The translations under genes and the position numbers were made by a program. The notes below the pieces were generated by a model. It was given only the letters and a program-made list of their open reading frames with translations. It was not told the DNA's origin and searched no databases. Source: Magnetococcales bacterium DCbin2 (GTDB taxonomy: Bacteria > Pseudomonadota > Magnetococcia > Magnetococcales > UBA8363). Taken from it: 33,175 nt of DNA. Location: assembly GCA_002753615.1 (NCBI GenBank), contig PEAO01000030.1, positions 1 through 33,175 of the forward strand, written 5' to 3'. Numbering within the stretch: the first letter of the stretch is position 1; the number at the start of each line of letters is the position of its first letter. Shown in pieces: positions 1 to 6,691 of the stretch.

Positions 1-52
1 AAAAAAATGCTTCGGGAGAAGGGGCGCATGAAAAGCAAAGTCAAAATCAAAA

Positions 53-88
53 CCCTGGGGGCAATCCCCCAGACCCCTTTTTTCTTTT
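53..88 (+). terminator. Rho-independent terminator for a gene left of the window
   Basis: The hairpin CTGGGGG-CAAT-CCCCCAG (55-72) is followed by ACCCC and then a run of T residues interrupted by one C (78-88). Read on the + strand this is a classic intrinsic terminator, presumably ending a transcript that enters from the left. It belongs to the same repeat family as the hairpin at 147-166, in opposite orientation. Confidence 0.7.
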
Positions 89-132
89 AATAATTTTATT
101 TAATATCAATATACCCTAGATTCAATGATTGC

Positions 133-166
133 AAAAAGAAAAAAAGCCTGGGGGATTGCCCCCAGG
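133..166 (-). terminator. Rho-independent terminator of the efflux gene train
   Basis: On the minus strand an 8-bp stem CCTGGGGG/CCCCCAGG with a CAAT loop is followed directly by C and a long T-rich tract (145 down to 133). It lies about 35 bases beyond the stop codon of the 4Fe-4S gene at 200, so it should end the leftward metal-resistance transcript. Confidence 0.8.
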
Positions 167-199
167 GTTGTGACTGCGCTTTTTTATGTCTCCTCGAAT

Positions 200-2029
200 T
201 CAAAACCGCATGTTCATGTTCTGGGCCATCAGCCACAGGTTGCACGCGGTCATGACGGCAATAAAAACCAGCATCGGGGCCAAACGCCAGCCCGTTAAAC
301 GGACCCCCCCAACCTGCAAGCCCCAGCCACGATGACGAAGAATTTCCACCGCCAACCACAGTCCCAAGGTCATCAGGCCCGCCTGCGACAAAAACAAGAC
401 CTGCTCGGACATGCCTCCCCCGACCAAACGCAATTGTCGTTCCGCTGCGGTCATGGCCACCAATCCAGTTCCCAAGGGATTGGCCAAGACATCCCAAAGG
501 CCACCCGTTTCCCGATACAGATGGTCCAGGTTGTGGGACAAATGGTAAGCAAACGCCAAGGGTAGGGTGGAAAAAGGGAGTGCCACAAAAAGTCGTCGAT
601 AACCGATGGCCCCAGGCAACAGCATTTGCGTGGCCCCGATGGCCAACGCATAAACCAATACCGGCAAGAGGAATCCCGCCAACATGCCCAGGGTGAAGCC
701 TGCGATCGGCATTTCTGTCTCTCCAAACCATTGTGCCGAGGTATTGAGCCATGTGTTCCAAAATGGCATCATGGTGACCCCGTGAAAACTGGTAATCCCC
801 AGCAACGCCAACATAAACCATGCCCCATCCCACATGGGTCTGGCCTCGGCCAGGGCTTCCGATCCCGGCGACCGCAGTTGCCAGGAAACGTTCTTATGGG
901 GACAGCTCAGGGCGCAGTTACCGCACGATAAACAATAGGTGTTTTGGGAAAAACGACCGATGGTCAGATGTGTCGGACAGGGTTCGATCTCTTCCGAACC
1001 ATTGTAGCATTCCATGCTTTTGCATTGGGTACATATCTCCTGATTCTGGGAACGGACACCGATGGGGGCCAATCGGGAGTAAAATCCCAACGCCCTGCCG
1101 ACGGGACAAAAATAACGACAAAAGGCTTTGCGTTCAAAAATGAACAGGGAGACAAACGCCAGAATCACCATAATCACCGCCATGAGCGCGGTGGCCATGG
1201 GAATTTTTGTGACCCCGATCCCCAACTCCAACCAAGTCAAGCCCATGAACATCAACAATGCGGGCCAAACATTGCGCAGGGCTTGGGGAACCTTCAGGTT
1301 GAGGCCGGGATGGGGATTTGTCCGCCGCCATAACCGATGCCGTACCAACCAGGAGGCCAGCGTATCCCACGGGCAAATGCCACACCAGAAGGATCCCATG
1401 AAAAATACCGAGACCACCACCAAAGGCCACCACAAATTCCAAACAAAGTTGGTGGCTAAATTGCGTTCGGGCAGGGGTGAACCAAACAACCCGGCGTAGA
1501 CCACGATGAGAAAAACAGTCACGGAGATTATTTTCAAAGTGACCAGGGGCCACGGCGCATGATAAAACCAGCGGACAGCTCTCCCCACCCCAGGGGCTTG
1601 AGAAAGATTGATGGTCCGTTTGGGACGGTCATCCGGTGCCCCGGCCCATAAACCCCAAAGCAGAATACCCGCCATGATGGCGACACTCCCCCAAACATAA
1701 ACCATGGGCAAACCAGGGTGTTGATGGGCTTCGCCGGTACCATGTCCACCGTGATCGCCATGGGCCTGAGTGGTCGCAGCGGAAGGATCATGCGTGGGAA
1801 CTGCCCCTGAGGCGTGGTCATTGTGTATCGCGGCAGGCGTCGCATGAACATCGACAGAGATCGGTGCGGTGTGATCATGCCCCGTTGCCGGAACGCCTTG
1901 ATCATGGACCACAGCGGGATGATTATGATCGGTTGGTCCTTCGGCATAACTGGCCGTTGCCGTCATGAATAAAACCAGCAAAAAAATGATGCAAGATAAA
2001 TGGATTAACCTTAATGTCAGGTGTTTCAT
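200..2029 (-). CDS. His-rich NosR/NapH-like polyferredoxin membrane protein
   Basis: A 609-residue inner-membrane protein. Residues 1-29 form a signal or first membrane segment. Residues 35-104 are a periplasmic tail with 14 histidines (HNH, HDH, HGDHGGH), a likely metal sponge. A membrane core follows, with cysteine motifs of the Fer4_5/NosR type: CGICPWD, CRYFCPVGRALGF, CTQC...CYNG...CPTHL and CLSCGNCALSCPHK, the last two resembling [4Fe-4S] sites. More helices follow, including a His-rich stretch (AYHLSHNLDH). Such proteins pass electrons across the membrane to a periplasmic partner. The partner here is unknown; the efflux context suggests metal redox handling. The ATG at 2029 is chosen over an upstream TTG at 2065 because GGAGAC precedes it at good spacing. 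It is the last gene of the train before the terminator. Confidence 0.8.
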   Translation of the reverse strand: MKHLTLRLIHLSCIIFLLVLFMTATASYAEGPTDHNHPAVVHDQGVPATGHDHTAPISVDVHATPAAIHNDHASGAVPTHDPSAATTQAHGDHGGHGTGEAHQHPGLPMVYVWGSVAIMAGILLWGLWAGAPDDRPKRTINLSQAPGVGRAVRWFYHAPWPLVTLKIISVTVFLIVVYAGLFGSPLPERNLATNFVWNLWWPLVVVSVFFMGSFWCGICPWDTLASWLVRHRLWRRTNPHPGLNLKVPQALRNVWPALLMFMGLTWLELGIGVTKIPMATALMAVIMVILAFVSLFIFERKAFCRYFCPVGRALGFYSRLAPIGVRSQNQEICTQCKSMECYNGSEEIEPCPTHLTIGRFSQNTYCLSCGNCALSCPHKNVSWQLRSPGSEALAEARPMWDGAWFMLALLGITSFHGVTMMPFWNTWLNTSAQWFGETEMPIAGFTLGMLAGFLLPVLVYALAIGATQMLLPGAIGYRRLFVALPFSTLPLAFAYHLSHNLDHLYRETGGLWDVLANPLGTGLVAMTAAERQLRLVGGGMSEQVLFLSQAGLMTLGLWLAVEILRHRGWGLQVGGVRLTGWRLAPMLVFIAVMTACNLWLMAQNMNMRF

Positions 2030-2103
2030 GAGCCGTCTCCATGACGAAGTGATATTTTTAATCAAAAATTACTCTTTATTGTTCTTAACACCTCCGGTTG
2101 CAT

Positions 2104-2337
2104 CTACACGCTAAGATACAGATCTGCCAGTTGAAACACGATTTTTGGCATCTCTTTTTCGTTGTTTGCCGTGGTCATTAGATCCGGTAACAAAGATTGA
2201 AAAATATCCAAAAGATTGGGATCAAAATGACGGCCCCGTTCAGAAAGCATCAACTCCAGGGTGTGTTCCAAGGAAAATGGAAGTTTGTAGGGGCGACGCG
2301 ACGTTAGGGCATCAAACATATCGGCAATGGCAAAGGT
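2104..2337 (-). pseudogene. Remnant of an HD-GYP phosphodiesterase domain
   Basis: The translation TFAIADMFDALTSRRPYK..., then ERGRHFDPNLLDIF, matches the C-terminal third of HD-GYP domains (consensus ADVFDALTSxRPYK and GxHFDP). These hydrolyse cyclic-di-GMP. The catalytic HD and GYP motifs are missing. The fragment begins at the codon right after the TGA stop of the DUF411 gene and is in the same reading frame. This looks like a deletion or recombination joint rather than a gene with its own start. The first internal ATG (2319) would give 71 residues, but I see no reason to think that product is functional. Confidence 0.7.
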
Positions 2338-2808
2338 TCAATGATTGGCAAAAATCTGGGTTTTCCCCTCCCGGGTAAACGAAAACACTTGGTAAGGTTC
2401 CGGATTCTGACCGGGAACTTCCATTCCCGGAGACCCCACCGGCATGCCCGGGGCGGCGATACCCCGGATCGGGGAATGTTCCGCCAGCATCCGGCGAATA
2501 TCTGCGGCAGGGACATGTCCTTCCACCAGATAATCCCCGATCACTCCGGTATGACAAGAATCCATCGCGGGTGGAACTCCCAATTGACGCTTGATCGCCG
2601 TCATATCCTCCACATTACGTATCTGAACGCGAAAACCGTTTTGTTCCAGGTACTTCACCCATTCGCCACAACATCCGCACGAGGCGGATTTGTAAACCAG
2701 CAAATCAGTGGCCCTTGCCTCTGGCGTTGCAGCCAACCACCAGACGGCGAGCAGGAGCAGACCAAGGCCGGTCAACGAAAAAATGTTTTTCTTCCTCAGG
2801 CTGTCCAT
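2338..2808 (-). CDS. DUF411 periplasmic metal-associated protein
   Basis: A 156-residue protein. An N-terminal membrane anchor or signal (about residues 8-33, ending near ATPEARA) is followed by the DUF411 domain. This opens VYKSASCGCCGEWVKYLEQNGF, with the characteristic CGCC pair, and continues through LGVPPAMDSCHTGVIGDYLVEGHVP and IRGIAAPGMPVGSPGME, all family hallmarks. DUF411 proteins are often encoded beside copper and other metal efflux genes and are thought to bind metal in the periplasm. The biochemical role is not settled. The ATG at 2808 has GGGAG about 8 bases upstream. The gene lies between a CusA remnant and an HD-GYP remnant, so its surroundings have been rearranged. Confidence 0.85.
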   Translation of the reverse strand: MDSLRKKNIFSLTGLGLLLLAVWWLAATPEARATDLLVYKSASCGCCGEWVKYLEQNGFRVQIRNVEDMTAIKRQLGVPPAMDSCHTGVIGDYLVEGHVPAADIRRMLAEHSPIRGIAAPGMPVGSPGMEVPGQNPEPYQVFSFTREGKTQIFANH

Positions 2809-2821
2809 AATCGTTCTCCCA

Positions 2822-3085
2822 TCATTGTGCGCGAATGGAAAATTCTTTGATTTGGTAATAAATGGTTGGAATGACGATCAAAGTCAACATGGTCGAGGAG
2901 AACATCCCCCCGACCATGGGGGCGGCGATGCGGCGTATCACCTCGGAACCGATACTCCACATGATGGGTAGCAAACCCGCCATGATCGCAACCACCGTCA
3001 TCATCTTGGGCTGTACCCGTTCCACCGTCCCTTCCATTGACGGATCTTTATGGCAATTTCCGTCATTTGAAGCGAAGGGGACCAC
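2822..3085 (-). pseudogene. C-terminal remnant of a CusA-type RND pump
   Basis: From about 3045 down to 2822 the translation ([58 protein letters not shown]) is the last 70 or so residues of a heavy-metal RND pump: the loop before the penultimate helix and the final two helices. These pumps are about 1040 residues long, so more than 90% is gone. The first 15 codons ([14 protein letters not shown]) look unrelated or degenerate. It sits downstream of the outer-membrane factor and CusB-like genes, where cusA is expected in a cusC-B-A order. It is probably not functional. Confidence 0.8.
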
Positions 3086-3102
3086 CCCAAACCTGGATCA
3101 GC

Positions 3103-3684
3103 CTATCGGGGGGGAGAAATGGCCGTCAAATGCGCGTCCATCTGTCCCAGGAGATCCGACATCAGTGCCATCCGTTTTTTCATCAGTTCATGGTGCCCTG
3201 TCATATCCCCCATCATCCCTTGTCCCATCATCCCCATCCCACCCTCAGGTTTCTTTTCTCCATCGTGGGGTTTTCCCGCCATGTTCCCCATCTTTTCCTT
3301 GTCTTTCATGGTCTGTTCCATCTTGGCCATCATTTTTTCCATATGTTCGCGCTGTCCGGTCATGATCGCGCGCAGACCCGCCCCGTGTTCTGTCAGGAGT
3401 TGGTCGCGGTCCGCGCCGGGAGGGGTTGCCCGCACCTTTTCCATCACCCCTTTCATGGCGGTCATCCGCTCTTCCGCTTGCGCCATCTCTTGCTTCATGG
3501 CCTCCATTTCCACCGACATGTTGGCCATTTGGGCTTCCATTGGTTGGGCATGGCCACCGGCAGGTGCTTGTTGCGTCGGCGCAGGATGATGCTCCTGACG
3601 ATCAACCGATTCTTCAGCCATCAGGGCCGATGATTGCAAACACAGGAATAAAGATAATGCACCGACTGACAATGTTTTTTGCAT
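3103..3684 (-). CDS. Met/His-rich periplasmic protein, putative metal binder
   Basis: A 193-residue exported protein. The signal peptide is residues 1-23 (cleavage likely after ALMA). A short His/Pro/Gln segment is followed by a long, very Met-rich, probably helical region (MEAQMANMSVEMEAMKQEM and onward), then GMGMMGQGMMGDMTGHHELM near the C-terminus. Thioether clusters with neighbouring His residues are typical of periplasmic Cu(I)/Ag(I) binding proteins, which fits its place beside CusB/CusC-like genes. No catalytic domain is recognised. GAGGAG precedes the ATG at 3684. The gene replaces or abuts the deleted part of the CusA remnant downstream. Metal choice is inferred from composition only. 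Confidence 0.7.
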   Translation of the reverse strand: MQKTLSVGALSLFLCLQSSALMAEESVDRQEHHPAPTQQAPAGGHAQPMEAQMANMSVEMEAMKQEMAQAEERMTAMKGVMEKVRATPPGADRDQLLTEHGAGLRAIMTGQREHMEKMMAKMEQTMKDKEKMGNMAGKPHDGEKKPEGGMGMMGQGMMGDMTGHHELMKKRMALMSDLLGQMDAHLTAISPPR

Positions 3685-3801
3685 TCTGAATTCTCCTCAA
3701 AGTGTCAAATTGAACAAACTACAGGTTTATGCCGCAGGGCCGTCAATCTTCATGGCCCATCCGGCACCGTGTTTATTGTTATTGGGTTCCCTCAATGGCG
3801 G

Positions 3802-4965
3802 TCAGTGGGAAAAGTGCCCCAGGGCGGAACGTAAATTGGACTCGGCATCGATCAGGAAATTGGCCCGCACCACCACTTGTTCCCCCTCCTTGAGTCCTTC
3901 GATAATTTCAATATAGCCATCCCCCCTGCCTCCCGCCTTGACCGGACGCGGTTCAAATACGCCCTCTCCATGATCCACCAAAACCGCCTGCCGGGAACCG
4001 CTGTCCAGAACGGCGGAATCGGGGACGGCAAGAACCCTTGAAGCGGACGCGGCGGAGGCGAGATACACCGTGGCATAGAGGGCGGGCCGTAATAGATTTT
4101 CAGGATTGGCCAGTTCGATGCGGACCTGAACCGTCCGAGTTTCGGCGGATAAGGTGGGGTAGATGAAGGAAACCTTACCGGCAAAAGTTTTTCCAGGCAT
4201 CGCCCGCAAAGTCACCTCGGCGGCCTGCCCTTCCCGTACCGATCCCACATCCTGTTCGAACACATCGGCCACTACCCACACCGTCGATAGATCCACCATG
4301 CGATACAGCATCTCTCCCGGCATTGCCCGCATTCCCTGAATGGCCGCCTTCTCAAGGATGATTCCGTTCATCGGCGAATGGACGCTCAAGGTCCGCCGGA
4401 TTTCGCCTGAAGTGCGTAAACGTTTAATCTGGTCCTCGGAAATATCCCAGTTGCGCAGACGGATCAGGGCACTTTCGGCCAGTTCGTCCGCTGTGGCCCG
4501 GGTCTGGGCATCCGCCCCGTCCAGCGACTTCCTGGCCTTGATGACGGCCAAATATTCCTGTTGCGCCAGCACCAGGGCAGGGCTGTAGATTTCCATCAAG
4601 GATTGTCCCCGGCGCACCGACTGGCCGGTGGCGTTGGCATGGAGTGTTTCGATCCAACCTTCATATTTCAACGTGATCACCTGAAGCTTGCGTTCATCCA
4701 CCTGCACCGTTCCCACCGCCCGCGTCGCGCGCGTCAGGGAACGCATGGTGGCCACCTCGGTCTTGACCCCCATTTTCTGAACTTTGTCCATGCTGATACG
4801 TACCGCCCCGGTCTTGTCGCTCCCTGCGGTTGGATTGGCCGGAGCCGCAGTCCCATGGCGTGCATGGTCGGTGGTGGTTTCGGCCATGATCTCGGAAAAA
4901 GAGACGCTGGCGGCCATCATGGCCATCACGGTCAATCCCAAAACATTCTTTTTGACGCCGATCAT
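3802..4965 (-). CDS. CusB-like RND efflux periplasmic adaptor
   Basis: A 387-residue membrane-fusion protein linking an RND pump to an outer-membrane channel. There is an N-terminal signal segment (residues 5-28), then a short His-containing spacer. The adaptor core starts near VRISMDKVQKMGVKTEV, with the CusB-family signature KYEGWIETLHANATGQSVRRGQ (lipoyl half), an alpha-hairpin (LVLAQQEYLAVIKARKSL...), the second lipoyl half (SPMNGIILEKAAIQGM) and beta-barrel and membrane-proximal domains ending in GLKEGEQVVVRANFLIDAE. The ATG at 4965 overlaps the stop codon of the upstream outer-membrane factor (ATGA), so the two are translationally coupled. Its own pump gene is reduced to a remnant at 2822, so it may now serve the pump at 6688. 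Confidence 0.85.
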   Translation of the reverse strand: MIGVKKNVLGLTVMAMMAASVSFSEIMAETTTDHARHGTAAPANPTAGSDKTGAVRISMDKVQKMGVKTEVATMRSLTRATRAVGTVQVDERKLQVITLKYEGWIETLHANATGQSVRRGQSLMEIYSPALVLAQQEYLAVIKARKSLDGADAQTRATADELAESALIRLRNWDISEDQIKRLRTSGEIRRTLSVHSPMNGIILEKAAIQGMRAMPGEMLYRMVDLSTVWVVADVFEQDVGSVREGQAAEVTLRAMPGKTFAGKVSFIYPTLSAETRTVQVRIELANPENLLRPALYATVYLASAASASRVLAVPDSAVLDSGSRQAVLVDHGEGVFEPRPVKAGGRGDGYIEIIEGLKEGEQVVVRANFLIDAESNLRSALGHFSH

Positions 4966-6305
4966 AAATCATCTCCGATCAACCGTTCGATTTCCGCCAG
5001 ACGGACCTGTCCCTCGAATTGTGATTGAAGCAGATCGATCTGAAATTTTTTCAATCTTTGGATCGTATCCAACACCACCACCGCCTCCGTGGCTCCAATC
5101 TGATACCCTTTCAGTGCCGATTGCAGTGCCAGGTGTCCTTGGGGCAACAGGGTGTCGGCGGTGATCCGTGCCACTTCCTGTGCCTCTTCCAGACGCAACA
5201 AAGTTTCCCGTAGGGAAGATTCGAGATGTCGTTGTTCAAAAACCAACGATTCCCGTACCGCTCCAGTCTTGGCGGCGGTTTCCCGTTCGTGCGCCTGGCG
5301 TTTTCCCCATTGCAGGGGAAGGTTGAATTCCATCATGGCCTCAAAACCGTTGGATTCCCCATCGTCGCGCCGTTGGACCAACCCGGCACCCAACTTGACA
5401 TCGGGATACCAGGCAAGGTTCGCCAGCCGTTGGTCGCCCTCAGCGGCGGCCAAGCGGGCCTGAACCATGGCCAGGGCTGGATTGTTTTGCCGGGCGATGG
5501 CCAATAGGGTGTCATGGTTGAGTGCCTCAGGGGGGGGGAGTGGTCGCATCTGCGGATGTTCCACGATGGGGGCGTCCGGCTCACGGTTGACCAGGGCGTT
5601 CAACCGCGAACGGATACGCTGGCGTTCTTTGCCCAGACGGACCCGTTCGACCTCCAATGCCCCCCGTTCCGCTTCGGAGGAGGTGACTTCCGACTGCATA
5701 CTCATCCCCTGGGCATAACGAAACTGGGCAAACCGTACCAGGGTATGCATGATTTGGATCCAGTCGGCGGTTTGGTCCATGGATAAATGGACCCGATGAT
5801 AATCGGCGTAGGCGGTTTTGATGCGTAGCGCAATCTCCGCCCCCACATCGTCGAGCCGCCCGCGTGCCTCGCCACTTTCTGCGGCGGCGATGTCGCGCTC
5901 CGCCTCCCGTTTGCCCCACCAGGGTAACTCCTGTTGCAAAGAATATTTGATAACCCCCACCCGCTCCGGCAAACCGGAACCGGTTTTGGAAATGTCATCC
6001 AAGGTCCATTGAAACATGGGGTCGGGAAATTGACCGGCCCCCTGGGCGCGGGCCATCGCCGCCTCCGCCTCCAGGCTGGCTGCGGCCCGTTCCGGGTTCA
6101 TTTTCAAAGCCAGATCCAAAAATTCCGCCACCGAAGCACCAATCGGATGGATCTCCCGTTCTGGCTCTGCCGCCGTTGATGGAGCGGACCAGAATAAAAC
6201 CCCGGCCAGTACGACGGCACCCAGCGAACGTTTCCCATGATCGGACCTTTGTTTCCTTGTTACGCGCCGTCCAAAAAAATTCATGGTTTTCCCCATGTTT
6301 ACCAT
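4962..6305 (-). CDS. TolC/CusC-like outer-membrane efflux protein
   Basis: A 447-residue outer-membrane factor. A long basic N-terminus precedes a signal peptide (about GAVVLAGVLFWSAPSTAA). Two repeats of the outer-membrane efflux domain follow. The first contains AAASLEAEAAMARAQGAGQ-FPDPMFQWTLDD, PWWGKREAERD and heptad-rich helices. The second contains LAIARQNNPALAMVQARLAAAE, YPDVKLGAGLVQR and LPLQWGKRQAHER. The protein forms the trimeric exit duct for metal ions. The ATG at 6305 overlaps the preceding stop (TAATG). A later ATG at 6284 has GGGG upstream and would give a shorter leader, so the start is uncertain by seven codons. It ends in a four-base overlap with the CusB-like gene. Confidence 0.87.
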   Translation of the reverse strand: MVNMGKTMNFFGRRVTRKQRSDHGKRSLGAVVLAGVLFWSAPSTAAEPEREIHPIGASVAEFLDLALKMNPERAAASLEAEAAMARAQGAGQFPDPMFQWTLDDISKTGSGLPERVGVIKYSLQQELPWWGKREAERDIAAAESGEARGRLDDVGAEIALRIKTAYADYHRVHLSMDQTADWIQIMHTLVRFAQFRYAQGMSMQSEVTSSEAERGALEVERVRLGKERQRIRSRLNALVNREPDAPIVEHPQMRPLPPPEALNHDTLLAIARQNNPALAMVQARLAAAEGDQRLANLAWYPDVKLGAGLVQRRDDGESNGFEAMMEFNLPLQWGKRQAHERETAAKTGAVRESLVFEQRHLESSLRETLLRLEEAQEVARITADTLLPQGHLALQSALKGYQIGATEAVVVLDTIQRLKKFQIDLLQSQFEGQVRLAEIERLIGDDL

Positions 6306-6691
6306 TATTTTTGCGCCGGAAGACGGGCACTGATCGGTTTGGGCAACCCCTGAACGGTGACCACCGCAGCCGCTTTGTCACCGCCTGCAACCGCTTTCTG
6401 GCCGGAAAGCAGATTGTCACTCACCGCCACAAGTGCAACCTCTTCCTTTTTACCTCCTACAAGGAAAGTCACCTTGGCCGATGCACCATGGACTGCCACC
6501 GGCTTATCACCGTGGTCGGTCACATACAGGTCAATTTTGTCCGCAGCGACCACCAGTTCCAACCGGCTGCCATTGGCTTCCGCCATGCGTCCGCCATGAG
6601 CGGGGGTTAATGTTCCATCGGCCCAGAGCGACCATGATGGCATCCAAAGACCCACCAACAGCAACGAAACAAATTTCAAGTTATTTTTCAT
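6305..6691 (-). CDS. Small periplasmic protein of heavy-metal RND operon
   Basis: A 128-residue exported protein with a signal peptide at residues 1-25 (ending SWSLWA). The mature part contains HGGRMAEANGSRLELVVAADK, LYVTDHGDKPVAVHGASAKVTFL and a Lys/Val-rich beta-strand tail. I recognise this pattern from small hypothetical proteins found beside CusA/CzcA-type pumps, but know no established function; a periplasmic metal-binding or pump accessory role is inferred. The ATG at 6691 is chosen because it forms an ATGA overlap with the stop of the pump gene. The longer reading from 6733 would overlap the pump by 46 bases. It is also coupled to the next gene by TAATG. Confidence 0.72.
   Translation of the reverse strand: MKNNLKFVSLLLVGLWMPSWSLWADGTLTPAHGGRMAEANGSRLELVVAADKIDLYVTDHGDKPVAVHGASAKVTFLVGGKKEEVALVAVSDNLLSGQKAVAGGDKAAAVVTVQGLPKPISARLPAQK

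Larger units (their letters stand above)
31..187. repeat. Inverted pair of a terminator-type dispersed repeat
   Basis: The two hairpins at 55-72 and 147-166 share more than the stem. Both are preceded, in their own orientation, by a similar stretch containing AAAAGC, AGTCA and ACCCTGG, and both end in a T/C tract. They look like two copies of one dispersed element in tail-to-tail orientation. A half copy (CTGGGGGATTGCC, without the second arm) lies at 27836-27848. Confidence 0.6.

Noticed and set aside
96-833. Long minus-strand reading frame overlapping the 4Fe-4S gene
   Set aside because: It is a shadow of the polyferredoxin gene in another frame, with composition unlike a protein and no homology pattern.
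2822-3085. Small independent membrane protein of 87 residues
   Set aside because: The sequence aligns with the extreme C-terminus of CusA-type pumps, so a truncation remnant is the simpler reading.
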